Assembly (NCBI RefSeq): GCF_038049925.1
Contig: NZ_CP145809.1
Coordinates: 3,940,599 to 4,004,598, forward strand
From: Georgenia sp. M64
GTDB taxonomy: Bacteria > Actinomycetota > Actinomycetes > Actinomycetales > Actinomycetaceae
DNA length: 64,000 nt
Direction of reading: 5' to 3'
Shown here: positions 1 to 8,723 of the stretch, piece by piece
Position numbering within the stretch: position 1 is the stretch's first letter
Layout of the letters: every line of letters starts with the position of its first letter
Notes under the pieces: model-generated
Databases searched by the model: none
What the model saw: only the letters and a program-made list of their open reading frames with translations
Told to the model about the DNA's origin: nothing
Made by a program: the position numbers and the translations under genes

Positions 1-2052
1 GGCAACCCGGGGCGTCGGCAGCTGCTCCACGCCTCGGCGGACCTCGTGCGCAACGCCGACGGCGCCTGGACCGTCCTCGCGGACACCACCGACGTGCCGG
101 CGGGGCTGGGGTACGCGATGGCCGACCGGCGCGTCGTCTCCGAGATCCTCGCCGGCCTCTACCGCCAGTCACGCACCCGCCGTGTGGGGCCCTTCTTCCA
201 GGCCCTGGCCCTGGCGCTCCGCGAGGCCGCACCGAGCGCCGCCGGCGACGCCCCGCACGCCGCCGTCCTGGCCCCTGGTCCGAGCGACCCGTCGGCGTTC
301 GACCACGCCTACCTCTCGGCGATGCTGGGGCTGCCGCTCGTGCAGGGCAGCGACCTCGTCGTCGCCGACGGCCACGTGTGGAGCCGCTCCCTGGGCGGGC
401 GGGAGCGGGTCGACGTCCTCCTGCGCGGGGTGCCGGCCGCGAGCACCGACCCCCTCGAGCTCGACCGCACCTCGCGCGTGGGAACCCCGGGCCTGCTGCA
501 CGCCGCCCGGACCGGGGCGGTGACGATCGTCAACACCCTCGGCGCGGGAGTGCTGGAGAACCCGGCCCTGCTCACCTACCTCCCGCGGCTGTCCCGGGCC
601 CTGCGCGACGAGGAGCTCGCGCTGCCCTCGGCCCTGACGTACTGGTGCGGGGACCGGGCGATGTGCTCGCACGTCATCGCCAACCTCGGCCGGCTCGTCG
701 TGCGGTCGACGTCCGGCCACGAGCCTCCCGTGCTCGGCTGGCTCCTCTCACTCGGCGAGCGGGCCGACCTCGCCGCGCGCATCTCGGCCCACCCCTCGGC
801 GTGGGTGGGCCAGGAGCCGGTGGAGGCCTCGACCACGCCCACGGTCTCCGAGGGCTCCCTCGTACCCCGGCGCACCTCCCTGCGCACCTTCGCCGTCGCC
901 GCGGGCGAGGGCTACGCGGTCATGAGCGGCGGCGTGGGCCGGGTGGGCCCGGACCCGCAGGCCGCCGCGGGCATCCCGGGCCTGAGCGGGACCGCCAAGG
1001 ACGTGTGGGTCCTCGCCTCGGAGCCCGAGACCGCGCCGGTGCTGCTGCAGCCGTTGCGCCCGGGGGTGGCGACCATCTCGCCGCGCGCCGCGGCGGACCT
1101 GTTCCGGCTCGGTCGCCTCACCGAGCGTGCCGAGTCCACCGTGCGCCTGCTCCTCGCCGTCGCCGACCGCTGGGACGACTACCACGCCCGGCCGGGCGCC
1201 CCGGCCGGCTCACCCGGCGAGGCGGCCCTCACGGTGCTCCTGGGCGCCCTGCACGAGACGACGGCGGACGCCCCGCTGCCGATGCTCGTCTCCGACGCGG
1301 CGCTGGACGGGTCGGTGGCCTGGTGCGTGGCGCGCATGGGGCGCAGCGCCGCGGCCGTGCGTGACAACCTCACCCCCGACGTGTGGCTGGCGCTGTCCTC
1401 CCTCGAGCGCACGCTGCGCCGTGAGCGCACCCGCCGGCGCGACGACGAGTCCGGCCTCGGCACGGTCCTCGGCCGCCTGCTCGAGGGGCTCCTCGCCCTC
1501 CACGGCATCTACGCCGAGTCGCTCGTCCGCGACGCCGGCTGGCACCTGCTGGAGGTGGGCCGCCGGCTCGAGCGGGCCCAGCGCCTCGTCGCCACGCTCG
1601 AGGCGACCGTCACCGAGCGCCGCGAGACCGCCGTCGCCGAGCTCGTGTCGGAGTCCGTCCTCATCGCGAACGAGTCGATCATCACCTTCCGCCGACGCCA
1701 CCCCGGCGGCGGCGTCGGCGAGCTGGTCCAGCTCCTCCTCCTGGACCGGTCCAACCCGCGTGCGCTGGCCTACCAGCTCGACTCCCTCGCCGGCCACCTC
1801 GCCGCGCTGCCCGCCCTGGTCACCGGCGCCGCCGGGCGCGACCAGCTCCTCCAGGAGGTCCTCGACCTCCTCGACGAGCTCGACCCCGCCCGGGTCGACG
1901 GTCACCAGGACGCCGTGGCCCGCCGCGTCCAGCTCGCGCAGACGCTGGAGTCGATGCGCTGGCGCCTCGGCGAGCTCACCACGGAGATCACCCGGGTCCA
2001 CCTCGCCCAGCCCGTGCCCGTCCGGTGGAGCGAGGAGGGGTGGGAGCGATGA
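1..2052 (+). CDS. Circularly permuted ATP-grasp / alpha-E domain fusion protein (5' end outside window)
   Basis: The reading frame is open from base 1, so the first internal GTG (46) is not taken as the start; 683 residues are visible. The N-terminal half matches circularly permuted ATP-grasp proteins of the DUF404/DUF407 type, with the segment LPSALTYWCGDRAMCSHV. From about residue 375 it becomes an all-helical alpha-E (DUF403) domain, opening with LGRLTERAE and containing a second ERAQRL-type helix. Families of this kind are known to travel with a transglutaminase-like peptidase, which follows here with a 4-bp overlap. They are predicted amide-bond-forming enzymes that add or make small peptides, but no substrate is established. 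The two domains are usually separate genes or a fusion; here they are fused. Family confident, reaction unknown. Confidence 0.85.
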   Translation, partial: GNPGRRQLLHASADLVRNADGAWTVLADTTDVPAGLGYAMADRRVVSEILAGLYRQSRTRRVGPFFQALALALREAAPSAAGDAPHAAVLAPGPSDPSAFDHAYLSAMLGLPLVQGSDLVVADGHVWSRSLGGRERVDVLLRGVPAASTDPLELDRTSRVGTPGLLHAARTGAVTIVNTLGAGVLENPALLTYLPRLSRALRDEELALPSALTYWCGDRAMCSHVIANLGRLVVRSTSGHEPPVLGWLLSLGERADLAARISAHPSAWVGQEPVEASTTPTVSEGSLVPRRTSLRTFAVAAGEGYAVMSGGVGRVGPDPQAAAGIPGLSGTAKDVWVLASEPETAPVLLQPLRPGVATISPRAAADLFRLGRLTERAESTVRLLLAVADRWDDYHARPGAPAGSPGEAALTVLLGALHETTADAPLPMLVSDAALDGSVAWCVARMGRSAAAVRDNLTPDVWLALSSLERTLRRERTRRRDDESGLGTVLGRLLEGLLALHGIYAESLVRDAGWHLLEVGRRLERAQRLVATLEATVTERRETAVAELVSESVLIANESIITFRRRHPGGGVGELVQLLLLDRSNPRALAYQLDSLAGHLAALPALVTGAAGRDQLLQEVLDLLDELDPARVDGHQDAVARRVQLAQTLESMRWRLGELTTEITRVHLAQPVPVRWSEEGWER

Positions 2053-3041
2053 GCGGCGAGCGCGGCCGGTCCGAGCAGGAGCGGCACTACCGGCTGGTGC
2101 ACCGCACCCTCTACCGCTACCCCGAGACGGTCACGAGCTCGTACGGGCTCGCGACGCTGCTGCCCCGCGACGGGCACGGCCAACGGGTGCACGCGGCCGG
2201 CCTCACGGTCACCCCGACGCCGGCCGAGACCGCGGGGCACGTCGACATCCACGGCAACCGCTCCACGTGGTTCCACGTCACGCAGGAGCACACCGTGCTC
2301 GAGGTGGAGGCCGTCTCGCTCCTGACGGTCACCCGCCGCCGCCTCGACCCCACCAGCGTCCCGCAGGTGCCCTGGGAGCAGGCGGTCGCCGCGGTGAGCA
2401 GCATGCGCTCGACCGGTCACGGCGGTCAGGGCGAGGGACCGTCGTCGGTCCTCACGGTGGTCGAGTCGGCCCTGCCCTCCGAGCTCGTCGAGCCCGGCGA
2501 GGAGGCGCTGGAGTACGCCCTGCCCTCCTTCGGCCGCGGCACACCTCTCGTGCGCGCAGTCGCCGACCTCTCCCACCGCATCCGCACGGAGTTCACCTAC
2601 AGGCCCGGCGCGACCACGGTGCACACCCGGCTGCCGGAGCTGCTCGAGCGCCGCACCGGGGTCTGCCAGGACTTCGCGCACGTCATGATCGCCGGTCTGC
2701 GCTCGCTCGGCCTCGCCGCGCGGTACGTCTCGGGCTACATCGAGACGATCCCGGCGCCCGGAAAGGAGAAGCTCCGCGGCGTCGACGCCTCTCACGCCTG
2801 GGTCGCCGCCTGGATCCCGGGCGGCGGGTGGGTCCACATCGACCCCACCAACGACCAGTTCATCGACAACCGGTACGTCCTCCTCGGCTGGGGCCGGGAC
2901 TTCCGCGACGTCTCGCCCCTGCGGGGCATCGTCTACTCCTCCGGCGGGGGCGCCCGCCCGGAGGTCGGGGTGGACCTGTGGCCGCTGACCGCCGGCGAGC
3001 TGGCCGAGGAGCGGTCCGCCGGGCTCGCCGTCCCGCGCTGA
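2049..3041 (+). CDS. Transglutaminase-like cysteine peptidase
   Basis: This 330-residue protein has an N-terminal bacterial transglutaminase N domain (about residues 15-100) and a transglutaminase core. The catalytic Cys is in GVCQDFAHVM, the His in DASHAWVAAW and the Asp in WVHIDPTND. The ATG at 2049 overlaps the upstream stop as ATGA and has GAGGAGG a few bases before it, so it is preferred over the in-frame GTG at 2025. Overlap with the ATP-grasp/alpha-E gene implies co-translation. In such pairs the peptidase is thought to cleave or transfer the amide bond that the ATP-grasp enzyme forms. No signal peptide is visible, so a cytoplasmic location is likely. Family call secure; the natural substrate is unknown. 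Confidence 0.88.
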   Translation: MSGERGRSEQERHYRLVHRTLYRYPETVTSSYGLATLLPRDGHGQRVHAAGLTVTPTPAETAGHVDIHGNRSTWFHVTQEHTVLEVEAVSLLTVTRRRLDPTSVPQVPWEQAVAAVSSMRSTGHGGQGEGPSSVLTVVESALPSELVEPGEEALEYALPSFGRGTPLVRAVADLSHRIRTEFTYRPGATTVHTRLPELLERRTGVCQDFAHVMIAGLRSLGLAARYVSGYIETIPAPGKEKLRGVDASHAWVAAWIPGGGWVHIDPTNDQFIDNRYVLLGWGRDFRDVSPLRGIVYSSGGGARPEVGVDLWPLTAGELAEERSAGLAVPR

Positions 3042-3087
3042 GCGCCCGTGACCGCACCGCGCTGAGCGGCTGGCTACCCTCGACGTC

Positions 3088-3522
3088 ATGGACCGTCCCC
3101 GCAAGCTCGTCGTCGCCGCGGCGATCGTGGACTCCCTCGACCGGCCCACCCGGACGCTGTGCGCGCGGCGCTCCGCCCCGGCCGACCTCGCCGGCCGGTG
3201 GGAGCTCCCCGGCGGGAAGGTCGAGCCGGACGAGACGCCGGCCGACGCCCTGCACCGCGAGCTCGCGGAGGAGCTCGGCGTGCGGGTCCGGCTCGGGGAC
3301 GTCCTCCCGGGCCCCGACGACGGCGACTGGCCGATCCTGCACCACCTCACCATGCGGGTGTGGCTGGCCGAGCTGGTGGCCGGGACCCCCGAGCCGCTCC
3401 AGGACCACGCCGAGGTCCGCTGGGTGGGTCACGCGGCGCTCGACGACCTCGACTGGCTGGACCCCGACCGGCCCATCGTCGCCGCCCTGCGTGCGACCAC
3501 CGCCGCGCACGTCACCCCATGA
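3088..3522 (+). CDS. NUDIX hydrolase, MutT-like (8-oxo-dGTP/dNTP pyrophosphatase)
   Basis: 144 residues, the normal size of a single NUDIX domain. The Nudix box is complete: GGKVEPDET followed by HRELAEELG, supplying the metal-binding REXXEE glutamates. An RWELPGGK strand precedes it, as in MutT proteins that clean oxidised nucleotides from the pool. A TACCCT hexamer sits at 3075-3080, exactly 7 nt before the ATG, with no Shine-Dalgarno sequence, which suggests a leaderless mRNA. The 3' end overlaps the convergent gene by 11 bp. Substrate specificity within the MutT group cannot be read from the sequence. Confidence 0.85.
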   Translation: MDRPRKLVVAAAIVDSLDRPTRTLCARRSAPADLAGRWELPGGKVEPDETPADALHRELAEELGVRVRLGDVLPGPDDGDWPILHHLTMRVWLAELVAGTPEPLQDHAEVRWVGHAALDDLDWLDPDRPIVAALRATTAAHVTP

Positions 3523-4462
3523 CGTCGACGCACCACTCCTCGGTGCCGGGGAAGCGGCCGCCGCACGAGGCGCCGAACTCCTCGTACTCGGAGTCGATCG
3601 GGGACTCCTGGAACAGGTCGTCGCACGCCTGGGCGTCACCGTTCTCGCACGAGTCCCACAGCGCGTCGAAGTAGGGGTCGTCGCCGTAGGCGAACGCGTC
3701 GGGCGAGCCGCTCGCCGGTGCGTCGGTGGCAACCGGTCCGGTGGGGCCGGGCGCCGGGTCCGCCGCACGGCCGAGCATGACCGCCACGAGGACCACGACC
3801 GCGATCACGGCCACCGCGCCGACGACGATCCACCGCACGACGCCGCGGCCGGCGCGCTCCGGGGTCGCCGTCTCCCACGGCGCCTGGGAGCCGCCGTAGC
3901 CCGCACCGTCGTAGCCGGGGCTGCCGGGGTAGGGGCCGCCGGGGTAAGGACCGCCGGGGTAGCTGGCCTCTCCGGCGGCATACGCCCCTCCCGTGTGGGT
4001 CCCGGTTGGGTGCCCGTCCCCCGGGTAGGTACCCGGGCCGCGCGGGTAGGTACCTTCCCCGCCCAGGTAGGTCCCGGCGCCGCCCGGGGCACCGGGCGGC
4101 GCCCCGTACGGGTCCCGCACGTCGGGAGCGGCGGGGTCACGGTCCCCCGGGTAGGAGCTCCCGGGGGCATAGGGGTTCCGGGGCCCCGCGGGATACCCGC
4201 CGGGCGGGGGTGGCGCGACGGGCAGGCGGGTGGTGGGCGAGACCGCGAACGTCTCGGTGAGCCCGGCCCGCCGGCGCAGCGCCGCGTCCACGGCGACGTC
4301 GCCGAGCGCCCCCAGGCTCGCCAGCACCTCCGGCGGCGTCGCGGGGTTCGCAGCCACGAGGACGCGCAGGTCGGGGCGCAGCTCGGCCATCCGGGCCAGC
4401 TCGGCCGGCTGGGTGCCGGGGTCCGCCGCGTCGTAGGCGGAGAAGTCCTCGGGCCTGGTCAT
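3512..4462 (-). CDS. Variant leucine-rich-repeat N-domain protein with Gly/Pro/Tyr linker and one membrane segment
   Basis: 316 residues. The first about 60 residues (AADPGTQPAELARMAELRPD, then VAANPATPPEVLASLG) form a short helical repeat domain also found in the gene at 18340-19746. A long low-complexity linker follows, built from GTYP, GGPYPGG and PGSPGYD-type units. Next comes one hydrophobic helix (about residues 205-230) and a C-terminal domain of about 70 residues with four cysteines, probably outside the membrane. The ATG has GAGGGG upstream and a TACGCT -10 candidate at 4492-4497 (minus strand). Function unknown; a cell-envelope sensor or anchor role is only an inference from topology. 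Confidence 0.7.
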   Translation of the reverse strand: MTRPEDFSAYDAADPGTQPAELARMAELRPDLRVLVAANPATPPEVLASLGALGDVAVDAALRRRAGLTETFAVSPTTRLPVAPPPPGGYPAGPRNPYAPGSSYPGDRDPAAPDVRDPYGAPPGAPGGAGTYLGGEGTYPRGPGTYPGDGHPTGTHTGGAYAAGEASYPGGPYPGGPYPGSPGYDGAGYGGSQAPWETATPERAGRGVVRWIVVGAVAVIAVVVLVAVMLGRAADPAPGPTGPVATDAPASGSPDAFAYGDDPYFDALWDSCENGDAQACDDLFQESPIDSEYEEFGASCGGRFPGTEEWCVDVMG

Positions 4463-4627
4463 CGTGTCCCCTCACCGTGGTGCTCAGGCTGAGCGTAGGC
4501 CAGCGCCGCGCCCCCCCGCGGGGCCTCCCGCCCCCTCGCTCCCCGCCCACGGCCGGGCCGGCCGACACCCGTCGGGCACTTTCACGACGATTCACCGCCG
4601 GGCGTCAGCAAGTGGCATCATGGTGCG

Positions 4628-5242
4628 GTGCCCAAGATCATCGGAAGCTCCCTCGCGGAGCACCGCGAGCGGACCCGCAGCGCCCTGTTCGCCTCCCTCT
4701 CGCGGCTCATGCGCGAGCGGGGCTTCGACGCGATCTCCCTCGCGGACATCGCGGGCGACGCCGGGATCGGACGCACCGCGGTGTACAACCACTTCCCCGA
4801 CAAGGAGTCGATGCTGCTGGCGTTCATCGAGCACGAGACCTCGGTGTACGTCGACGCGCTGACCCAGGCGCTCGCCGAGGTCGACGAACCCGTCGAGCAG
4901 CTGCGGGTGTACGTGCGCGAGCAGCTGCGCCTCGAGCGCTCCTACCACCTGGCGCCCGGTCCGGACCTGCGTGAGGTCGTCTCCCACGACGCCGCCCACC
5001 GGCTGCGCTCGCACGTCGGTCAGGTCGAGACCGTGCTCCGCGACATCCTGGCGCGGGCGATCGCCGCCGGTGACGTCCCGCGCCAGCACCTCGACGCCGT
5101 CGTCCAGCTCGTCCACGCCTGCCTCAGCGGCCGTCGGGTCCCCCGCGAGGAGCCCGCCCGGTCGGACTTCATCGACGCCACCGAGCTCTTCGTCCTGCGT
5201 GCCGTCGGCGCGGCGGCTCCGCTGCGGGCCGGGGCCGCCTGA
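4628..5242 (+). CDS. TetR-family transcriptional regulator
   Basis: 204 residues. The N-terminal helix-turn-helix is typical of TetR proteins: RGFDAISLADIAGDAGIG followed by TAVYNHFPDKESML. The C-terminal two thirds are a divergent ligand-binding helical domain, so the inducer cannot be inferred. The GTG start lies 6 nt after a CATCAT hexamer (4616-4621), with no Shine-Dalgarno sequence, suggesting leaderless transcription. The gene ends 1 bp before the convergent end of the Bat-like operon and is divergent from the 3512-4462 gene, which is its most likely neighbour target, though no clear palindrome was found in the gap. Confidence 0.9.
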   Translation: MPKIIGSSLAEHRERTRSALFASLSRLMRERGFDAISLADIAGDAGIGRTAVYNHFPDKESMLLAFIEHETSVYVDALTQALAEVDEPVEQLRVYVREQLRLERSYHLAPGPDLREVVSHDAAHRLRSHVGQVETVLRDILARAIAAGDVPRQHLDAVVQLVHACLSGRRVPREEPARSDFIDATELFVLRAVGAAAPLRAGAA

Positions 5243-5243
5243 G

Positions 5244-6254
5244 TCACCAGCTCTGGCCCCCGCCGGACCCGCCGCCCTGCCGCTGCTGCTGCTCCTGCCG
5301 GTCCCGCTCGGCGTCCTGGTTGCGCTGCTCGAGCTCGCGCTGCTGCGGGTCCGGCGGTGGCGCCGGGGCCTCCTGGCCGCCGCTCCCGTCGTCGGAGGGG
5401 GGCGGTGGTGGTGAGCGCCGTTCCTCCTCGGCCCGGGCGGCCTTGTCCTTGAGCCGCTCCTCGGCGGTGTCGGCCGGGCCCGTGGGCTGCTCGCCGGGCT
5501 CCGTCGGCTCCTCGGCCGGGTCGGTGGGTTGCTCGCTCGATCGCGGGTCCGACGGCTCGGTGCCTGGTTCCGTCGGCTCGTCGCTCGGGTCACCCGAGGG
5601 CTCGTCGCTCGGGTCACCCGAGGGCTCGTCGCTCGGCGGTCCGGTGGGCTCCTCCGTGGGCTCCTCGGTCGGCTCCTCGGTCGGCTCCTCCGGGGGCTCG
5701 GCCGCTGACTCGCCGTCCGAGGTGCAGGGGCCGATGACGTCCATCGCCTCGGTGTAGCGCAGTACCGCCATCGCCGGATCCCCCTGGGCGATCGCCTCGT
5801 CGCCCATGGTCTCGAGGGCGAGCGCGAGGTTGGTCCGGACCCGGCACTCCGGTGTCGCGGGGTCCGGGGCACCGTCGTCACCGGTCGTCCCGGCCGGGAC
5901 CCGGACCAGCGCGCCGCGCAGCTCCTCGGTGGCCGCGAACGCCTCCCCGGCGCGCAGGGTCGCGGTGCCCGTGTTGAACCATGCCTTCCACGGCTCGACC
6001 ACCACGGCGGTGAGGGGCTTGAGCCGGTCGTACCTCGCCGCGGCGACGGTGTGGTCTCCCGCGTCGTAGGCGGTGCGCGCCAGGGCGCTCGCGAGGCTGA
6101 CCCCCACCAGCAGGCTGCCGGCGAGCAGGAGCAGGAGGACCAGCGGGGCCGACCAGGCCAGCATCCGCCGTCGCCGCCGGGCGAGGTGTGCCGCCGTGCC
6201 ACCGCCTCGTGCGGCCGGGGGCACCGGTGCGCCGCCGGGCACGGACGGCCTCAC
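5244..6254 (-). CDS. Membrane protein with tetratricopeptide-like domain and acidic Pro/Thr-rich tail (last gene of Bat-like operon)
   Basis: 336 residues. The GTG start overlaps the previous stop as GTGA (6251-6254). After an Arg-rich N-terminus there is one membrane helix (about residues 32-54) and then a helical domain resembling TPR repeats: TAYDAGDHTVAAARYDRL, and later QGDPAMAVLRYTEAMD. The C-terminal half is low complexity: tandem EEPT units, SDEPSGDP units, then Glu/Gln-rich and Gly-rich stretches. In aerotolerance (Bat) operons the last gene is often a BatC/BatE-like TPR protein, and this one holds the same place. The repetitive tail looks like a flexible extracellular or periplasm-like extension and is poorly conserved in kind. 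Exact role unknown. Confidence 0.7.
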   Translation of the reverse strand: MRPSVPGGAPVPPAARGGGTAAHLARRRRRMLAWSAPLVLLLLLAGSLLVGVSLASALARTAYDAGDHTVAAARYDRLKPLTAVVVEPWKAWFNTGTATLRAGEAFAATEELRGALVRVPAGTTGDDGAPDPATPECRVRTNLALALETMGDEAIAQGDPAMAVLRYTEAMDVIGPCTSDGESAAEPPEEPTEEPTEEPTEEPTGPPSDEPSGDPSDEPSGDPSDEPTEPGTEPSDPRSSEQPTDPAEEPTEPGEQPTGPADTAEERLKDKAARAEEERRSPPPPPSDDGSGGQEAPAPPPDPQQRELEQRNQDAERDRQEQQQRQGGGSGGGQSW

Positions 6255-7267
6255 GGGGCCACCGCCGGTCGCAGCCGCCGCCAGCGCGCAGCCAGGGCGT
6301 ACGCCTCCCACGCGAGGAGCCCGGCCAGGACGAGCGCGACCGGCCACGTGACGTCGCGGTAGGTGCTGATGTCGCGGCGACCGTCGGCGGCGAGCTCCTC
6401 GACGTCGACGCCGGCCACCAGGTCGGCGAGGCCGCCCGGGCCCACGCGGTGGGTGTACGGGACGCCGAGGGCCGCGGCGAGGCGGCGCAGGTTGTCCTCG
6501 TCGATCCGGGAGACGGCGGGCGGGGAGCCGGGCCGGGTCTGGTCGAGGATGAACGGCGCGTCGGTGCCGGCGCCCGTTGTCGCGGTGCCGTCGTAGGAGC
6601 GCATCCGCCCGCCCTGCGCGGTGCCGTACCCCAGCACGGCCCCGGCGTCGACCAGCGGCGCCAGCGCCTCGTAGCCGGCCGCGGCGGTGGGTGGCGCGCC
6701 GTCGGTGTTCTCGCCGTCGGTGAGGAGGAAGACGAGCCGGACGTTGGCCGGGTTGCGCTCGGCGGCCCCCTCCAGCGCCTCGGTGAGCGCGGGCAGGGGG
6801 CGGTCGAGCGAGGAGCCCGCGGAGTAGGCGGTGATCTCCTGGCGGAGGGTCTGGGTCCACGTCCGCACCGCCCGCGCGTCGGTGGTCAGCGGGAGCTGGC
6901 GGGCGGCCTGGGAGTCGAACCCGATGATCGAGTAGCGCGCCGCGGGGAGCGCCTCGACCAGCGCGGCGACGTCCTCCCGCACGCCGTCCAGCCGCGGCCG
7001 GGCGCCGTCGTGGTCCTCCGCGGCCATCGAGCCGGTCCGGTCGACGACGAAGAAGACCTCCGCGTTGGTCTCGACGGTGCGGGTCTCGGCCGGCACCGCC
7101 GGGGCGAGGCCGATGACGACGGTCGCGAGCACGATGGCGCCGCGGCGCGGCCACGCACCGGGGTCGCCACCGCGGCGCGCCCCGAGCCAGCCGGCCAGGA
7201 CGACGCCGACGAGCGGGGTGAGGACGAGGACGAGGGCCCACACCGGCCACACCAGACGCAGGATCAT
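6251..7267 (-). CDS. VWA-domain membrane protein (BatA/BatB-like), second copy
   Basis: 338 residues. Two N-terminal hydrophobic helices are followed by a von Willebrand A domain whose metal site begins FVVDRTGSM. The second strand region contains LVFLLTDGEN, and a final membrane helix lies near the C-terminus. The ATG overlaps the stop of the upstream VWA gene (ATGA at 7264-7267), so the two are translated together. In Bat-type operons paired VWA proteins are thought to work with a MoxR AAA ATPase as a metal-dependent chaperone or assembly platform at the membrane. The MIDAS motif (DXTGS) is intact. Confidence 0.85.
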   Translation of the reverse strand: MILRLVWPVWALVLVLTPLVGVVLAGWLGARRGGDPGAWPRRGAIVLATVVIGLAPAVPAETRTVETNAEVFFVVDRTGSMAAEDHDGARPRLDGVREDVAALVEALPAARYSIIGFDSQAARQLPLTTDARAVRTWTQTLRQEITAYSAGSSLDRPLPALTEALEGAAERNPANVRLVFLLTDGENTDGAPPTAAAGYEALAPLVDAGAVLGYGTAQGGRMRSYDGTATTGAGTDAPFILDQTRPGSPPAVSRIDEDNLRRLAAALGVPYTHRVGPGGLADLVAGVDVEELAADGRRDISTYRDVTWPVALVLAGLLAWEAYALAARWRRLRPAVAP

Positions 7268-8280
7268 GCGCGCACCCGCCACAGCACGCCGAGGAGGACG
7301 AGCAGACCGGCCACGAGCCAGCCGTACCACCGGTCGGGCCGGTCGGTGACGACCACCTCGGGGTCGGCGTCGAGGTCGACCGCCTGCTGGGCGGTGATGT
7401 CGGCGATGATGCCGTCCACCGCGGAGGGGTCGTCCGCCTCGAAGAACAGCCCGCCGCCCCCGGTCGTGACCGCATCGAGCTCGTCCCGGGCCACGTCCGA
7501 GCCGGCGTCGTCGAGCGAGGCGTAGAGGGCGTGGACGGTGACGTCGCGCTCGGACGCGAGGTCGTGGGCCTCGAGGAGGGAGTAGATCGGTGTGCCCAGG
7601 ACAAGGTTGTCGGTGGCCAGGATGATCGAGCGGGAGCGGTCGGTCTCGGCCTCGTCGAAGGCCAGCGCGCAGGAGGCCAGCCCGTCGCCGACGAGCGAGG
7701 ACGACTCGTTGTCCAGCGACACCGTCCCGGTGAGGAAGCCCTCGAGCCGCGCGAGGGCCTCCGGGTCGTACACCCACGAGTCGAGGTCGAAGTCCAGGGC
7801 GGTCGCTGCCGCGTCGAGCTCCTCCTCGACCAGGGCGTAGTCGTCGGTGAGGGGGAAGACCGTGCGGGAGGTGTTGTTCCAGACGCTCAGCGCGATCCGC
7901 TCCCCCTCGAAGGAGTCGACCAGCCGGCCGAAGGTCCGCACGATCTCGCTGTCGAGCTCGATCATCGAGCCCGAGACGTCCAGGCAGAGCACGATGTCGC
8001 GGGTGGCGAGGATCTCCGACCGCACGTCCCGGTCCACGGGCCGGGCGCTGAGGGCCGCCGTGGCGACGGCGGCCAGGACCAGCCCGGCGGCCGCGACGGC
8101 GAGGCCGCCGCGCAGCACGCGCAGCCGCCGGGCGTAGCCGGGCAGGGCGCGCAGGTAGGCCGAGTTCGCCACCCAGGTCACGGCCCGGCCCGCCCCGCGC
8201 GCGGGGCGGCGGCCGAGCCACCCGGCGACGGCCGCGGCCGCGACGGCGGCGAGGACGAGCGGGACCAGCCACGGGCTCAC
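7264..8280 (-). CDS. VWA-domain membrane protein (BatA/BatB-like), first copy
   Basis: About 338 residues. It has a hydrophobic N-terminal segment, a second helix before residue 80, a VWA domain with a canonical MIDAS (IVLCLDVSGSM), and a C-terminal membrane helix (WYGWLVAGLLVLLGVLW). The GTG at 8280 overlaps the upstream stop as GTGA. A second GTG three bases earlier is possible. It is paralogous in layout to the next gene but distinct in sequence, as in batA-batB pairs. Its place between the MoxR/DUF58 genes and the TPR-like gene supports a role in the same membrane complex. Confidence 0.85.
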   Translation of the reverse strand: MSPWLVPLVLAAVAAAAVAGWLGRRPARGAGRAVTWVANSAYLRALPGYARRLRVLRGGLAVAAAGLVLAAVATAALSARPVDRDVRSEILATRDIVLCLDVSGSMIELDSEIVRTFGRLVDSFEGERIALSVWNNTSRTVFPLTDDYALVEEELDAAATALDFDLDSWVYDPEALARLEGFLTGTVSLDNESSSLVGDGLASCALAFDEAETDRSRSIILATDNLVLGTPIYSLLEAHDLASERDVTVHALYASLDDAGSDVARDELDAVTTGGGGLFFEADDPSAVDGIIADITAQQAVDLDADPEVVVTDRPDRWYGWLVAGLLVLLGVLWRVRA

Positions 8281-8723
8281 CACCGGCGGATCACCTCCCG
8301 GGCGCGGGCGGCGGAGGTGGCGGCCTCGGCGTCCGAGCGGCGGGCGAAGCTGGGCTCCTCCCAGGTGGCCAGGAGGGAGCCGACCCGGCGGGTGGGGTCG
8401 TACCCGGAGACCTCCCGGCGGGTCCAGGCCCGCACGTCGGTGCCGATACGCTCGGACGCGAACGCCCGCATGGTGCGGGCGAGCTCGAGGTGGAGCACCC
8501 GCAGGTCGTGCTCACCGGCGCGGTAGCGGGCGTACTCGGCCTCGACGGCCTCCTCGTACCGGCGCCGCAGCCCGGCCGGCATCTCGGGCGCCGGCGCGGG
8601 CCGCGGCCGGGTCAGCCGGTGGACGAGCCAGTACCAGAGCGCGACGGCGAGGAGGAGGACCACCCCGACCACCGGCACCCACCAGTGGTAGGCCTCGGGC
8701 GGGAGGACGTCACCGGCGGGCAC
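8277..8723 (-). CDS. Small single-pass membrane protein of the Bat-like operon (DUF4381-like)
   Basis: 148 residues with one membrane helix at about residues 15-35 and a basic, helical cytoplasmic part containing RRRYEEAVEAEYARY and an RRWTRREVSG-like region. Size, topology and position between the DUF58 and VWA genes match the small proteins commonly found there. The GTG start at 8723 has GGGAGG about 9 nt upstream and lies inside the end of the DUF58 gene (14-bp overlap). Its own 3' end overlaps the first VWA gene. It probably helps assemble the MoxR/VWA complex; there is no enzymatic motif. Confidence 0.7.
   Translation of the reverse strand: MPAGDVLPPEAYHWWVPVVGVVLLLAVALWYWLVHRLTRPRPAPAPEMPAGLRRRYEEAVEAEYARYRAGEHDLRVLHLELARTMRAFASERIGTDVRAWTRREVSGYDPTRRVGSLLATWEEPSFARRSDAEAATSAARAREVIRRW

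Noticed and set aside
1127-4492. 1121-codon frame across the transglutaminase and NUDIX genes
   Set aside because: Runs through well-supported genes in another frame and has Ser/Arg/Pro composition only.
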